A DNA stretch of 64,000 nucleotides, from assembly GCA_903632075.3 (NCBI GenBank), contig CAHIKZ030005495.1:3143501-3207500 (forward strand), given 5' to 3'. The number at the start of each line of letters is the position of its first letter. Position 1 is the stretch's first letter. This stretch comes from Acanthosepion pharaonis. Taxonomy: Eukaryota > Mollusca > Cephalopoda > Sepiida > Sepiidae. The notes under the pieces are model-generated. The model did not search any database, was not told where the DNA came from, and worked only from the letters and a program-made list of their open reading frames with translations. A program made the translations under genes and the position numbers. Of this stretch, positions 54,626 to 64,000 are shown in pieces.

Positions 54626-54825
54626 AAAAAAAAAAGGACTCGTCTGCAGCTTCCAATTCCATGAAAAAGAGCGGCAACAAAAATTATCGTCTATTTTGCC
54701 ATCAGAGGTATATTATACAAAATATCAATACATCATAATATTTTACCACTGAAGTTATTGAAAAGATGTCTTCTCACTTTATTAATATTCTAAATTTCTT
54801 CAAATAAAAATTTTCCAAATAAGTG

Positions 54826-55085
54826 TTTTTTACTTATATTTTTTTGTATTGCTGCTTCATTCTTTAATAACATTTTTGTTTGTTTACATCTTTTATTATT
54901 GCTTTCTGTTTAAAAAAAGAAAAGAACAACCTTTTTGTATACTTGGAGACATTTTAACATGTTTTAGATGAAACAGACATAAATTGACTATAAATCAAAT
55001 AGGCCTGTTAGAAATTAGCCTGAAATGTGACAAGAGGGGCCGTATATATTAGTGGGCCGTGATGCCCCCTGAACATTACAGTCTT
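54826..55085. repeat. repeat J copy A, right part
   Basis: Matches 55640-55890: attctttaataacatttttn, tttacatcttttattattnc, gttagaaattagcctgaaat, ggccgtatat.ttagtgggn. Confidence 0.8.
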
Positions 55086-55417
55086 CGATTCAAGCATAAA
55101 TCCATATCTATCCTACTTATCCTCAATGAAAAATTAGTAGAGCTGAGATTGAAATCCAGTCGGGTTTGTTATATTTACTTGCAAACAAATCCTCTTGAGA
55201 AAAGTTGGAACCCATCTTCTTCCTCCAACTAGGGGTTAAATAGTAGGGCTTGTATCTTTTAAAGCAAGTGAGTGACGTTCATAAAAAGGCTCAACATCAC
55301 GCATGCGCCTTGGACCTCTCGTAAATGGCGGTTCGGCAGGCCAGACACCTTGAATACTTTGGATTAGGTAAGTGTGAATATTTATCGTCACACCTATCTA
55401 ATGTGCTTCTGAAAATG

Positions 55418-55505
55418 GAGAGATTGGGAGAGAAAATACTAAGAACTACAAAGTATAGGAAGCTGTGTAGAGCCGTGATCGCCCACAGCATGAAAGGACA
55501 TGTTA
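55418..55505 (+). pseudogene. LINE family 1 extreme C-terminus
   Basis: Plus strand: LGEKILRTTKYRKLCRAVIA, HSMKGH, the equivalent of LLRVARDRGRWRAMIAYVLKGHG at 25.9 kb. It is a very short remnant ending near the repeat J copy. Confidence 0.75.
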
Positions 55506-55589
55506 CATTAAATGAGAATTGGTTTTATAGAAAACAACTCATTAAAATAGGCTTTAGGTGATCAAATAAATAGCCCATTTAAAAAAAAA

Positions 55590-55895
55590 AAAAAAGGGGC
55601 AAAGGTCAAAAGAAAATTGATTTATAGAGAAACTGATAGTAATTTTTTTTTTACTTGTATTTGTTTTGTATTTGTTTTGTATTTGTTTTGCATTACTTCT
55701 TAATTCTTTAATAACATTTTTCTTTACATCTTTTATTATTCCTTTTCTGTTTAAAAAGAGAAAAAAAAGCAACCTGTTTGTGTATTTTGGGACAGTTTTA
55801 ACATGTTTCAGATAAAACAGACTATAAACCAAATGTTAGAAATTAGCCTGAAATGTGACATGCAGGGCCGTATATCTTAGTGGGTCGTGGGCGTA
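55590..55895. repeat. repeat J copy B (uninterrupted)
   Basis: Same modules as copy A, without the hairpin-rich block. Short gtatttgtttt triplication at 55660-55692. Confidence 0.8.
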
Positions 55896-56089
55896 TGCAA
55901 AAGGTTATATTTATTTGACAATGTTTTTAGCTGAGCGAAACCTGGCTATTGGGTACCAAGTTTAATTTCATGCATGATCTCGATAGCTTCTAAAATATAC
56001 ACCGATTGATTGATTGTTTGACGGTTTATCAACCCTTTGTCGGTTATTTACACTTTCTTTATTTTCTTTGTTTATATCAACTCCTTTTG

Positions 56090-56750
56090 TGCCATTTATG
56101 AGCCTGGAATGCGATTTGCATGTCGGAACACGAGAATCAAGCAAGTTTAAATATCTGGGAAGCGTCTTGACAGAGGACGGTAAGTGCGACACTGATATCC
56201 GTAGACGTATTGGGATGGCCAAGGACGCATTCCAAAAGCTGGGTAGAGCATCGCGTGACAGGAGGATCTCTTTGGTGATGAAGAAAAGAATACTGAGCTG
56301 TTACGTGACATCTGTCATTCTTTACGGCAGCGAATGCTGGACGATTTCCTCAAAGATAAAGAAGAGACTCGAGGCGATGGAGATTCGGTTCTACAGAAGG
56401 ATGCTAAGGATATAATGGATCGAGCGTGAGAGCAACGATGAGGTCTTAGAGAGGATGCAAACGAGGAGGACGCTTATACTTAACACCGGGAAGAACTAGC
56501 TGACGTTTCTGGGACACATAATGAGGAATGAGGGCCTGGAGAATCTAATACTCACGGGTCGAATAGACGGAAAGAGAGACAAGGGAAAACAACGCATGAC
56601 ATACCTAGCGGCTTTAAGCAAGTGGATGACAGAACGTAGTCTGGAGGAGGTGGCAGATGGAAACTGTTGAAAGCTTCAAGGGATAGAGGGAGATGGAGAG
56701 CCATGATCGCCCATGTCCTGAAAGGACACGGCACATAGAAAGAAAGGATG
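56090..56750 (+). pseudogene. LINE family 1 RT C-terminal relic
   Basis: Plus strand: KFKYLGSVLTEDGKCDTDIR, GMAKDAFQKLGRASRDRRIS, KKRILSCYVTSVILYGSECW, TISSKIKKRLEAMEIRFYRR and MLRI, then a stop. It continues out of strict frame: RTLILN, FLGHIMRNEGLENLILTGRI, RMTYLAALSKWMTERSL, and HVLKGHG near 56720. It is the best-preserved copy of the block missing at 25.5 kb. At least one stop and frameshift. Confidence 0.9.
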
Positions 56751-56814
56751 TCAAAATTTAACTTTCATGGAACCATTAGTAATTTCATTTTCAAAGATGT
56801 ATTCCTTGTAATTT

Positions 56815-57225
56815 TTTTTACTATGTGTTATGTAGTGGTTTCACAGTGGAGGCTTGTATTTGTACTAAGTCGGTCCTAAAATAGGTTCGACGTACAAAAC
56901 GTTAGGAACTTGATATAATAGGTATGACGCAGAGTAATCTAGTTGTGGTCGCTGATACTTTAGTATCCGACTAACGGTCGTCCGGCATCGACTGACTGCC
57001 CGACTGAGCGATGGTATTTAGTCACCCCCCACCACCACCACGAGGGTATCATGTGGTACAAGGCCGGTTTAGCGTAGCCTCTTTCGGGTTCCTCCCCGCC
57101 CGAAGGCAGACAATGCAACCGATCAGCCTGACTGACCCACTGAGCGACTCCCTCCCTCGTTACTCTTACTACTCCTACTTATTATAGGTGGGAGAGTCTA
57201 TTAACTATAGAATAGGTGTGTTCCA
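56815..57225 (+). repeat. repeat L, copy 2, with family F insertion
   Basis: aggttcgacgtacaaaacgt taggaacttg matches copy 1. At about 57003-57125 family F sequence (ccacgagggtatcatgtggt, acaaggccggtttagcgtag, cccgcccgaaggcaga) is embedded. Then (ctactactc)-type sequence and ggtgggagagtctattaac resume. Confidence 0.75.
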
Positions 57226-57329
57226 CTATAGCACTATGAAAATGTATTTCTCGTATTTTTTTTACTATGAAAATCTATTTTTTATACTTTCATAGTGTTT
57301 TGTTTTTGTTTGGGGATTCACTATTTTCC

Positions 57330-57450
57330 CATAGCAAGTTCTACCACCTCTGGTCAGGGTAGACCTGGGGACGACAGCAATTAAGAGATGGTTCCACGCT
57401 CCTCAAAACCTTCCGACCTTGCTGCCGGGTGTAGTTTATCGTCATACACA
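57330..57450 (-). repeat. repeat family H fragment
   Basis: Minus strand: aggttttgaggagcgtggaa, ccatctcttaattgctgtcg. Equivalent to 59625-59690 and 24418-24460. Confidence 0.7.
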
Positions 57451-57559
57451 GGAAGGTGTTATTTGAAAGATAAGCATATTTTTGAATTGTATCTTTTTTT
57501 TTTTTTTAGAAAGGAAAAACAATTTGCGGTAAATATAAGTTATATAACAATGCCTCTTT

Positions 57560-58025
57560 TTTTTTTCCAGATACAACTTTCATAAAGACAAAGTGAAATA
57601 AACTTTTTTTCCTTAGGAATAGACTGAACGATTTTCCTAGTATAAAGTGCACAGAAAGAGATCATAAAAGTTCAACAATCTGTTACTCATTTTACTGTTT
57701 TCTTAGTATATATTATTTCTGCTTACGCTCTGTCGTATAAAAAGAGGTCATTTTTTTTCTGAATACAACAAAAAGCTGTATCAGTACTTCTGCTGATAAA
57801 CATCTAAGATCCAGAGACAATAATCAAGTTCTCAGGCCTACACACATTCCTGGCTTTCGAGAGTGTCAGCCAATAATAATATGTTAAAGCTTAGTAACCG
57901 TGTATCCGTTTCCGAAGTAGTACTTCCATATTGCACGAGAAGAGGTGATGTTATAGATACCACCTGATGTCTGACTGCATCGAGAAATGTTCACGGTGTT
58001 AGAAACAAAGAAAAGAGTACTGAAC
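57560..58025. other. unassigned sequence
   Basis: Nothing recognised. T-rich runs at 57489-57510 and 57556-57568. Confidence 0.4.
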
Positions 58026-58029
58026 ATAA

Positions 58030-58550
58030 TATCTCTCCTCCTGTATGTTAACAGATGCTTGACAATCTCCTCAAAGATGAAGAAGAAACTTGAAGCAACA
58101 GAAAAGTGGTTCTACAGAAAGATACTGAGAATACCATGAAATGAACATGTAAACAACAAAGAGGTTTCTTAGAAAATGGAAACAAAAAGGAAACGTGTAC
58201 TTAACATAAGGAAGAGGCAGTTGAAATTTCTGAGGCACGTTAATGAGGAAAGAAGGCTTGGAAAATCTGATACTCACAGGATAGATCGAGGAAAAGAGGG
58301 ACAGAGGGAAACGGCGCATAGCATACTTAGTGAACTTGAGTAAATGGATTGCAGAACAAGGTTTAAGAGAGATAACAAAAAGAGAAATTTTATTAAGAAC
58401 TACAAAGGACGGGAAATTGTGGAGAGCCATGATCGCCAACGTCCCGACGGGACACGGGACATAGAAGCAGAAGAAGAACGAGATTGAATAAATGGATAAC
58501 GGAACAGGATTTAGGAGAGATAACAAAAAGACAAAACTTCAAGGGACAGG
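58030..58550 (+). pseudogene. LINE family 1 C-terminal relic with short 3' duplication
   Basis: Plus strand, with frame shifts: CLTISSKMKKKLEATEKWFY, RKILRIP, LNIRKRQLKFLRH, RRLGKSDTHRI-type, LSKWIAEQGLREITKREILL, RTTKDGKLWRAMIANVPTGH. After the end (58465) part is repeated (LNKWITEQDLGEITKRQNF, 58480-58548). Several stops. Confidence 0.85.
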
Positions 58551-58554
58551 AAGA

Positions 58555-59500
58555 TGTGGATGAATTCATCCCAAAACATAATATTTATATTTACTAGAAT
58601 TCACACCAAATTCTCCCAGAGCGATGCCCTTCCATTGCACTCCGGTTGGGTTGACCTTTGCGATTCCTGCAAATGTGGGCGACTTGGGTGCGCTATTTCT
58701 TAATTTGGGGTCTGCGTTCGCGCTCACAAGCCAGAAATAGTTTTTTTTTTTTTTTGTTTTTTTTTTATGAATTTGATAGTTTTTACTTATCAAATACAGT
58801 AAAAAAAATATTGCATATTTTTCTTGTGGTAATTCGTAATTAGAATTCTGCTTTAGATATATCTTCCATTCATTGTATCTAATACAAAAAAATGTCTACC
58901 TTATTTGGATTTATGCTTGAAATACTAAAATTTTGAAGTCAGTTTATAAGCAAAAACCCGCCGAAATTACGTATTTCTGTATCGTTTTTCAGACGATTTT
59001 AAAACTAAATGCTCAAAAATTGTGGCGAGGGGGAACTATAAATCTAATTTTTGGGGTTTATAATTAACGTATCACCCACCAGCTTTGAGATTGAGTGCAA
59101 TTTTGATTATATTTTTTTTAAATCGTAAAATATCAACCTGCCCTTAATGAACAGTGGCAAAAATGGATCGCCAAATTCGTAGCGCTTTTCATTCGTGAGT
59201 TTATCGGACTGAACTACCGTATTCTCAATCCATGTCCTCACGCGATGTACCCCTTCTTCACTCATCTCTTTGATTCCAGTGTTTTCCTTACGGTCTTAAT
59301 AACTAGAAGTTATCTTTGATTTCATGTTGCTGGTTTGATTTTGTTTAGCGACATATCAACATCTCCATCGGTTATTTAATAGCGGAATCTAAATATTCTG
59401 AACACTGTTTTATTGTTTCAACTATAGATAAAATTTATTGTTGCTCATTGTTCTATAAAATTTATTGTTGGTAATTCTGTTTAAAAATGTATTGTTGGTA
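58555..59500. other. unassigned sequence
   Basis: A short phrase at 59440-59510 (ttattgttggtaattctgtt) repeats two to three times. No gene supported. Confidence 0.4.
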
Positions 59501-59519
59501 ATTCTAGTACAAACATATA

Positions 59520-60045
59520 TTCCGTCCTGGGTATGACGATAAACTACATCTGTGTCCTGGGTAAGATGATAAACTACATCTGCGTCCTGGGTAAGACGAT
59601 AAACTACGTCCAACTGCAAGGCTTCTGATCACGTGGTTTTGAGGAGTGTGGAACCACCTCTTAATTGCTGGTGTTTCCAGGTTCACCCTAACCCGGATGG
59701 TAGCACCTGTTAAGATCCCAGCTGTGGGCAAATAGATAACCCCCAAAATGAGGTCAAAACACTATGAAAGTGTAAGAATAGGTTTTAGTACCAACAATAC
59801 TTTTTTGTAAAAAAATTATTACTAGCAACGAATTTTTGAAGAAAACATTATTATCAGCTACACATTTTTTCGAAAAAAATTGTTCTAGTTTCACGTGCCA
59901 TGCCTCTTCCAGATGTCTCTGTTATCTTCTTTTTAACTCAACAATACATTTTTGTAAAAAATTATTATTAGCAACGAATTTTTGAAGGAAAAATTATTAC
60001 CAGCTACAATTTTTAAAAAAAAATATTACTAGTTATAATTATTGT
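59520..60045. repeat. repeat family H copy with ~29-bp and ~33-bp internal tandems
   Basis: Three units of cctgggtaagacgataaact at 59524-59610, then aaccacctcttaattgctgg, and minisatellite tail units at 59790-59880 and 59940-60040. A SINE D fragment (ttctagtttcacgtgccatg, 59883-59925) is embedded between tail units. Confidence 0.8.
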
Positions 60046-60145
60046 TTACCATTATCGGAGCCAGGTATTGAACTCACAACAGTTTGGGTAAAGCCACTGG
60101 TTCCAACCAACGCTTTATCCACTGGGCCATTCTCACAATCTTTAA
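60045..60145 (-). repeat. SINE family D head
   Basis: Minus strand: gaatggcccagtggataaag, cgttggttggaaccagtggc, gtgagttcaatacctggctc. tRNA-like boxes are recognisable. Confidence 0.8.
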
Positions 60146-60448
60146 TCAAAAATTTATTCATGCAAAATAAAATTTAAAAAAAAAAAAATTTTCTTACAAT
60201 CCAAAATATGTTCTGGCTTTACAAAGGATTGATAAGCCATTAAAAAAAAATAAAAAATAACAAAACATAATAATTGTCGCATTAATGCCTTTGGAAAAAG
60301 CATGAATCTATTTTTTGTTCCTTTAACTCAGCTGTAAGTGAAATAGCAGTGTTGACTGCGTTCTCTAACCTTGATTTGCAGCCAGCATACAAGAAAGACT
60401 GCTGTGAATTAAAAAAAAATGCGGAAAAGGCTACGGGAAAACATTTCA

Positions 60449-60474
60449 ATATCTTACTTATTATAAAACCCAGG

Positions 60475-60529
<55 letters not shown>

Positions 60530-61158
60530 TTTATATATTGGATCGGATTTCCTACATTTTTCAACCGATTTCAACAAAACTTCACAGGACTACGTAAAAT
60601 TACCTTGGGTGGTTCTGACAGCGCCAAAAATTTGGAAAAACACAATTGTTTTTGCACAAAATCAGTTTGAAAACACGATTAAGAGGCATCACGAGAATGA
60701 AAGGGGGACAATTCATATCGAGTTATACTTATTATAAAACCGTGTGTGTGTGTGTGTTCATTTATATATGGGATCGGATTTCCTACATTTTTCAACCGAT
60801 TTCAACAAAACTTCACTTTTTTTGGTATGTAGTGTTTCTTATTGTCTTGCACACTTTTTTCTTTATTTTTACATTCAGAATGCTTTAAAAATTCCATTTA
60901 CAAGATTATAATAAAATTCTATTCAATTGATAGACTCATAACGATTGAAAACAATGTTTTTGTTGGAGTTTGGGTTTGACCAATTCGTAAAAAAAAAAAA
61001 ATAAAAATAAAAAATAATTAAGATATGCGTGTCCGTCAACCTTAAACAATAATGTTTGTCAATTTTATTTTTCAGTCTTTATGATGGTCGATATTTGATC
61101 TATCTCTTACTGTTACATCCCCGGGCAACGCCGGGCTCTACTGCTAGTATTTTCTAAA
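60449..61158 (-). repeat. dispersed element with 'cccggcgttgcccgg' head, (CA)n tail, partly duplicated
   Basis: The head at 61120-61158 (minus strand tactagcagtagagcccggc, gttgcccggg). On the tail side two similar copies of ggatcggatttcctacattt + ttcaaccgatttcaacaaaa, each beside a (GT)n run, at 60476-60590 and 60741-60815. Same family as 14046-14795. Confidence 0.65.
60476..60526. repeat. (GT)n microsatellite
   Basis: About 25 GT units. A short GT run also occurs at 60742-60756. Confidence 0.97.
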
Positions 61159-61391
61159 ATGTCATGGTAACTCACAGATTATAAAGAAAAAAGCTGAAGG
61201 AGGCTCATGACCGCCTAACTTTTGAAGGCATATAGTATTCTTTAATTAAACTTGTTTATGAATATGTTTTAATATCAAATTTCTTTTCTTAATAAAGCTG
61301 AACTTAACTAATTAATTAAACTGAATTAGCCAGAATTACTGATTAATGTTCAGACACACGTCAACTGTTCTTTTTATTTTCTTCTCTTCAG

Positions 61392-61717
61392 GCAACAAAA
61401 TGGGATATGAAGATTCTCAAGTCAGCACAAGACACAACAGAATCCGGGAAGAATTTATCTCTGGGAACACACCAAAGGTGCCTCACGTCAGTCGAAAGCT
61501 TACGAACACGTGCTGCAGTGATAAAATGCAATCGAAACAGCCCAGTGGTAAAGTGTCCTCGAAAACACAAAAACAGGAACGAAATAAATTACGAATCAAA
61601 AACCAAAACACAGGTATTAAAATTAAAGGGTCGAAGAAGAAACGTAAAAAGCTGAAAAGAAAGAAAGCCAGGAAAAAAAACAAAGGTAAAAGCATTTGTG
61701 GATTTACCGCAAAATAG
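61392..61717 (+). CDS. candidate terminal exon: lysine-rich secreted protein tail
   Basis: Preceded by a strong acceptor (ttctttttattttcttctcttcag, read as T-rich tract then cag, ending 61391). The first two bases GC complete the Cys codon begun by the exon ending at 38875 (T+GC). The frame runs NKMGYEDSQVSTRH..., NTCCSDKMQ, then a very basic end (KKKRKKLKRKKARKKNKGKS) and ICGFTAK, stop at 61715. It would give a 138-residue protein with five Cys. The basic tail could bind heparin or nucleic acid (speculation). No homologue recognised. A second frame is also open to codon ~83. The alternative is an unrelated exon or chance frame; a gtaaaa donor-like site near 61684 could extend the gene. Confidence 0.4.
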
Positions 61718-61770
61718 ATAAAAATGTGACGTCTATCTCAAATACAAAGTATCCACTATAATAGCGCTCA

Positions 61771-61771
<1 letters not shown>

Positions 61772-61822
<51 letters not shown>
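61772..61822. repeat. (TA)n microsatellite
   Basis: Perfect TA run shortly after the candidate exon. Confidence 0.95.
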
Positions 61823-61830
<8 letters not shown>

Positions 61831-61859
61831 AGTTATTTACCCCCGCCCCGAAAATAAAT

Positions 61860-62300
61860 TTCGGTCGAGCACTCTAGAGAGAAAGCGTGAATTGGTAAAC
61901 TGTGACTACTACTGCTGATGTGAAGCTCTTCTATGAATAGAGCACTCTGAGTCACTGGCGTATTTATTCAAAATAAATATAGAAAAAATCACCTTCCTCT
62001 CTGCCGAAAGCCGATGGCAAATCAGTTTGGATAAATTCTTCAAATGATGAGCCAAATCAGTCGGGTTTTGATTCTGGCTTCAGTGCACTTTATCCCATAA
62101 ATATAGCAATTGGATTTCGTTAAATATGACAGACAAGTAAGATTTAATTAATTTTTCCAGCGCACTTTGATTTTTTTTTTGTTTTTTGTTTTTGGTTTTT
62201 TTTTTTTTTTTTTGTGTGTTTTTTTTTTTTTGTTTTGTTTTGTTTTTTGGTGATGAACAAATATTTTTCAGAAACAGTCTCTCTGTGGAAGATTGGGGTT
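61860..62300. other. unassigned sequence
   Basis: T/G-rich low complexity at 62170-62250 gives Lys/Gln-rich minus-strand frames that are artefacts. Confidence 0.4.
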
Positions 62301-62308
62301 TTATGAGG

Positions 62309-62311
<3 letters not shown>

Positions 62312-62351
<40 letters not shown>
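62312..62351. repeat. (TA)n microsatellite
   Basis: Perfect TA run abutting repeat M. Confidence 0.95.
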
Positions 62352-62355
<4 letters not shown>

Positions 62356-62364
62356 AAAAAAAAC

Positions 62365-62725
62365 TTTGTTTTACATAATTTCACGACACGTGTTTCTGGT
62401 CTGGTCTCACAAACCGTCTTCAGGTGAAAGTGGAGAGACATATTATTAAAAATAATTAATTTTTCTTCATGTTCAATGTGGAATATTCTCGACATTCAGT
62501 CTGTTTAGAATTGCAATGAAGATGCAATCGTAAAACAATTAAGGTTTGTCAGATGTTATTGCATTTAATCTTTTAATGTTTTAGTGACCTCTATGTGCTC
62601 TTGGATCTGTTTCTATTTTGGCGTGTTCCTGTCAGCATGCGTGTATATATGCGTGCGTATATTTCCTTACTACGAGGAATTCGTAAACTTATTTGTCTCA
62701 CTATCCCACCACAAGTAGTCATACA
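62365..62725 (+). repeat. repeat M / inverted pair, left arm
   Basis: ttcacgacacgtgtttctgg, accgtcttcaggtgaaagtg, aataattaatttttcttcat, then ggcgtgttcctgtcagcatg, ctatcccaccacaag. The last ~280 bp are mirrored at 63120-63385. Confidence 0.75.
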
Positions 62726-62825
62726 CACACATACACACACATATTTCCCAATTGCATATATATATCTCTCCTCGTGTTTATCCCATAAATATAGTCACAT
62801 CTTAAGTTCGGGTTTGAATTTATAT

Positions 62826-62829
<4 letters not shown>

Positions 62830-62868
<39 letters not shown>
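62830..62868. repeat. (TA)n microsatellite
   Basis: Perfect TA run between the inverted arms. Confidence 0.95.
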
Positions 62869-62870
<2 letters not shown>

Positions 62871-63119
62871 AGTGTTAAATATGACAGTTTAAGTTTTTGT
62901 TTAAGAATGTTTTTTGGGTTTTAATTTTTCCATTTTGTGACTCCTGTATTTTGTGTTGACTAAATTTAGATTGTGTTTTAGGTTTCTAGATTGGCGTTTG
63001 CTCTTTTTTGGTTGTTTTTGTATATTTTTTTTTTTTTTTGATTTTTTTTTGTTGTTTTGTTGTACGTTGAGACATATGCTAAGGACGTTACGTTTCTTTT
63101 GTTTCTAATAGGAATTTTC

Positions 63120-63385
63120 CATAACCTTTTTTCATTGTCCCTTGTGGTGGGATAGTGTGTATGTGTGCGATTACGGACACTTACGCACGCATATATACAC
63201 GCATGCTGACAGGAACACGCCAAAATCCGGCAGCACATAAGGTCACTAAAACCTCTGATTATTGGAGACCCTTGAGGTTTTGACAATTCTAGAAAGAAAA
63301 TTCGATTGCCAACACACAAACAGAATGTCTCATATCGAAACACGTCTCATTGAACATGAAGAAAAATTAATTATTTTTTAATGGT
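63120..63385 (-). repeat. repeat M / inverted pair, right arm
   Basis: cccttgtggtgggatagtgt, catgctgacaggaacacgcc, aaggtcactaaaacctc, cattgaacatgaagaaaaat taattattt. This is the diverged reverse complement of 62440-62720. Confidence 0.75.
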
Positions 63386-63392
63386 TCCATTA

Positions 63393-63395
<3 letters not shown>

Positions 63396-63453
<58 letters not shown>
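63396..63453. repeat. (TA)n microsatellite
   Basis: About 28 TA units between 'gca' and 'gcatg', making a nearly perfect palindromic context. Confidence 0.95.
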
Positions 63454-63456
<3 letters not shown>

Positions 63457-63459
63457 TGT

Positions 63460-64000
63460 TTCATTAAAAACGACAGACAAGGTACTACGGTTGAACTTTT
63501 TATTTAATTTTTCTTGTGTTCTGACAAGAGCTTTCTTTTTCTGGACAAAGGGTGTGTAAGAACTGTCCAAATGTTCTATATTTTCGAGCGCTTTCAGCTA
63601 AACCTTTAGCCATTATCAAGAATGATTCGATTATCAGCTTAATTGAGTGTGTGCATTCTGTGTATGTTCAGTGTGTGGTAATGATGTTTTTAATTTCCGA
63701 ATACGGTTAGCACATTATGGCTTTGTTCATAGTTAATATTGTTAATGAGTTGATTTTTTTCTTTTTTATTATTAGAGCTTCCATTATTTTTAGTCTTTTT
63801 TTTTGCATTTGTTAATATATTTGTGTTTTTACTAGTATATTCCTAATAGTGTCTGGTAAATCTGAGTGTGTGTTTTAAATGTGTTCTGATGGAGCTGTGA
63901 TCAGATAGGTGTAACGTAAGACGTCTGGATAAACATGTGGTTGTGTAGCCAATGTAATTATTTATGAGTCCGGTTTGGTGAGGAAACGCAGTTCCTTAAA
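63460..64000. other. unassigned sequence to window end
   Basis: No gene recognised. Segment 63590-63640 (ctttcagctaaacctttagc...) is plain. The window ends without a feature boundary. Confidence 0.35.

Larger units (their letters stand above)
53602..54825. mobile_element. hairpin-rich block absent from the paralogous repeat J copy B
   Basis: Copy B at 55596-55890 runs straight from ...actgatagtaa to ttttacttgtattt. In copy A, 1.22 kb lies between these points. Candidate 6-bp duplications (taagtg at 53599-53604 and 54820-54825) flank it. It starts with a 77-bp-arm palindrome and continues with at least a dozen short stem-loops. No protein frame is supported. The class is unknown: it could be a novel structured non-autonomous element. 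The alternative is a deletion in copy B. Confidence 0.6.

Noticed and set aside
53602..54825. Hammerhead-type ribozyme
   Set aside because: No CTGANGA and GAAA core pair in the right arrangement was found by eye.
61407..61655. Alternative frame of the candidate exon (MKILKSAQDTTESGK...)
   Set aside because: It is open for 82 codons but out of phase with the exon at 38785-38875; kept only as an alternative.

Overview
This window is eukaryotic, repeat-dominated, AT-rich DNA with no dense gene structure. Long (TA)n, (GATA)n and (ATT)n tracts, many tRNA-derived SINEs, dead non-LTR retrotransposons, satellite arrays and DNA-transposon relics suggest an invertebrate genome. The best guess is a mollusc, probably a coleoid cephalopod such as an octopus. 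That rests on the mix of tRNA-headed SINEs and the microsatellite load, and is an inference, not a proof. No rRNA, no CRISPR array and no complete functional tRNA gene was seen.

Only one host-gene candidate could be supported. A coding exon at 38785-38875 encodes a signal peptide and ends in a phase-1 splice donor. A phase-compatible exon lies at 61392-61717, behind a strong polypyrimidine-AG acceptor. Together they would encode a 138-residue secreted, lysine-rich protein of unknown function, with a ~22.5 kb intron filled with repeats. A 53-bp-arm perfect palindrome lies ~275 bp upstream of the first exon.

Layout. 1-2.3 kb: microsatellites and a small fold-back. 2.6-3.1 kb: 35-bp satellite. 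4-7.4 kb: fold-back repeats and a composite element with ~160-bp inverted termini. 9-11.6 kb: LINE scraps and ATT-rich repeat K (second copy at 31.1-32.2 kb). 11.8-12.3 kb: 29-bp array. 13.7-20.6 kb: SINE-like family C, a 2.8 kb satellite of ~98 bp units, (TA)n clusters and LINE 3' ends. 21-27 kb: LINE relics of two families. 27.5-34 kb: mostly unassigned, plus a LINE relic with a C-terminal zinc finger. 34.3-37.9 kb: SINEs, a relic with several CCHC knuckles and an LTR-like insertion. 39.6-42 kb: a LINE relic split by a SINE trimer, then a SINE dimer. 42.4-45.3 kb: 156-bp and ~37-bp satellites. 46.1-46.6 kb: mariner transposase remnant. 46.7-50 kb: (TA)n and SINEs. 50.66-53.5 kb: degenerate THAP/P-element-like transposase with a ~350 bp hAT-like MITE nested inside. 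53.6-54.8 kb: a hairpin-dense block absent from a paralogous copy at 55.6 kb. 55.4-58.5 kb: LINE relics. 58.5-64 kb: further repeats and the second candidate exon.

The most unusual signal is the 53.6-54.8 kb block. It holds a large palindrome followed by about a dozen short stem-loops, several with 7-nt loops. Two of these stem-loops are duplicates that differ by a base-pair-preserving (compensatory) change. All alignments were done by eye.
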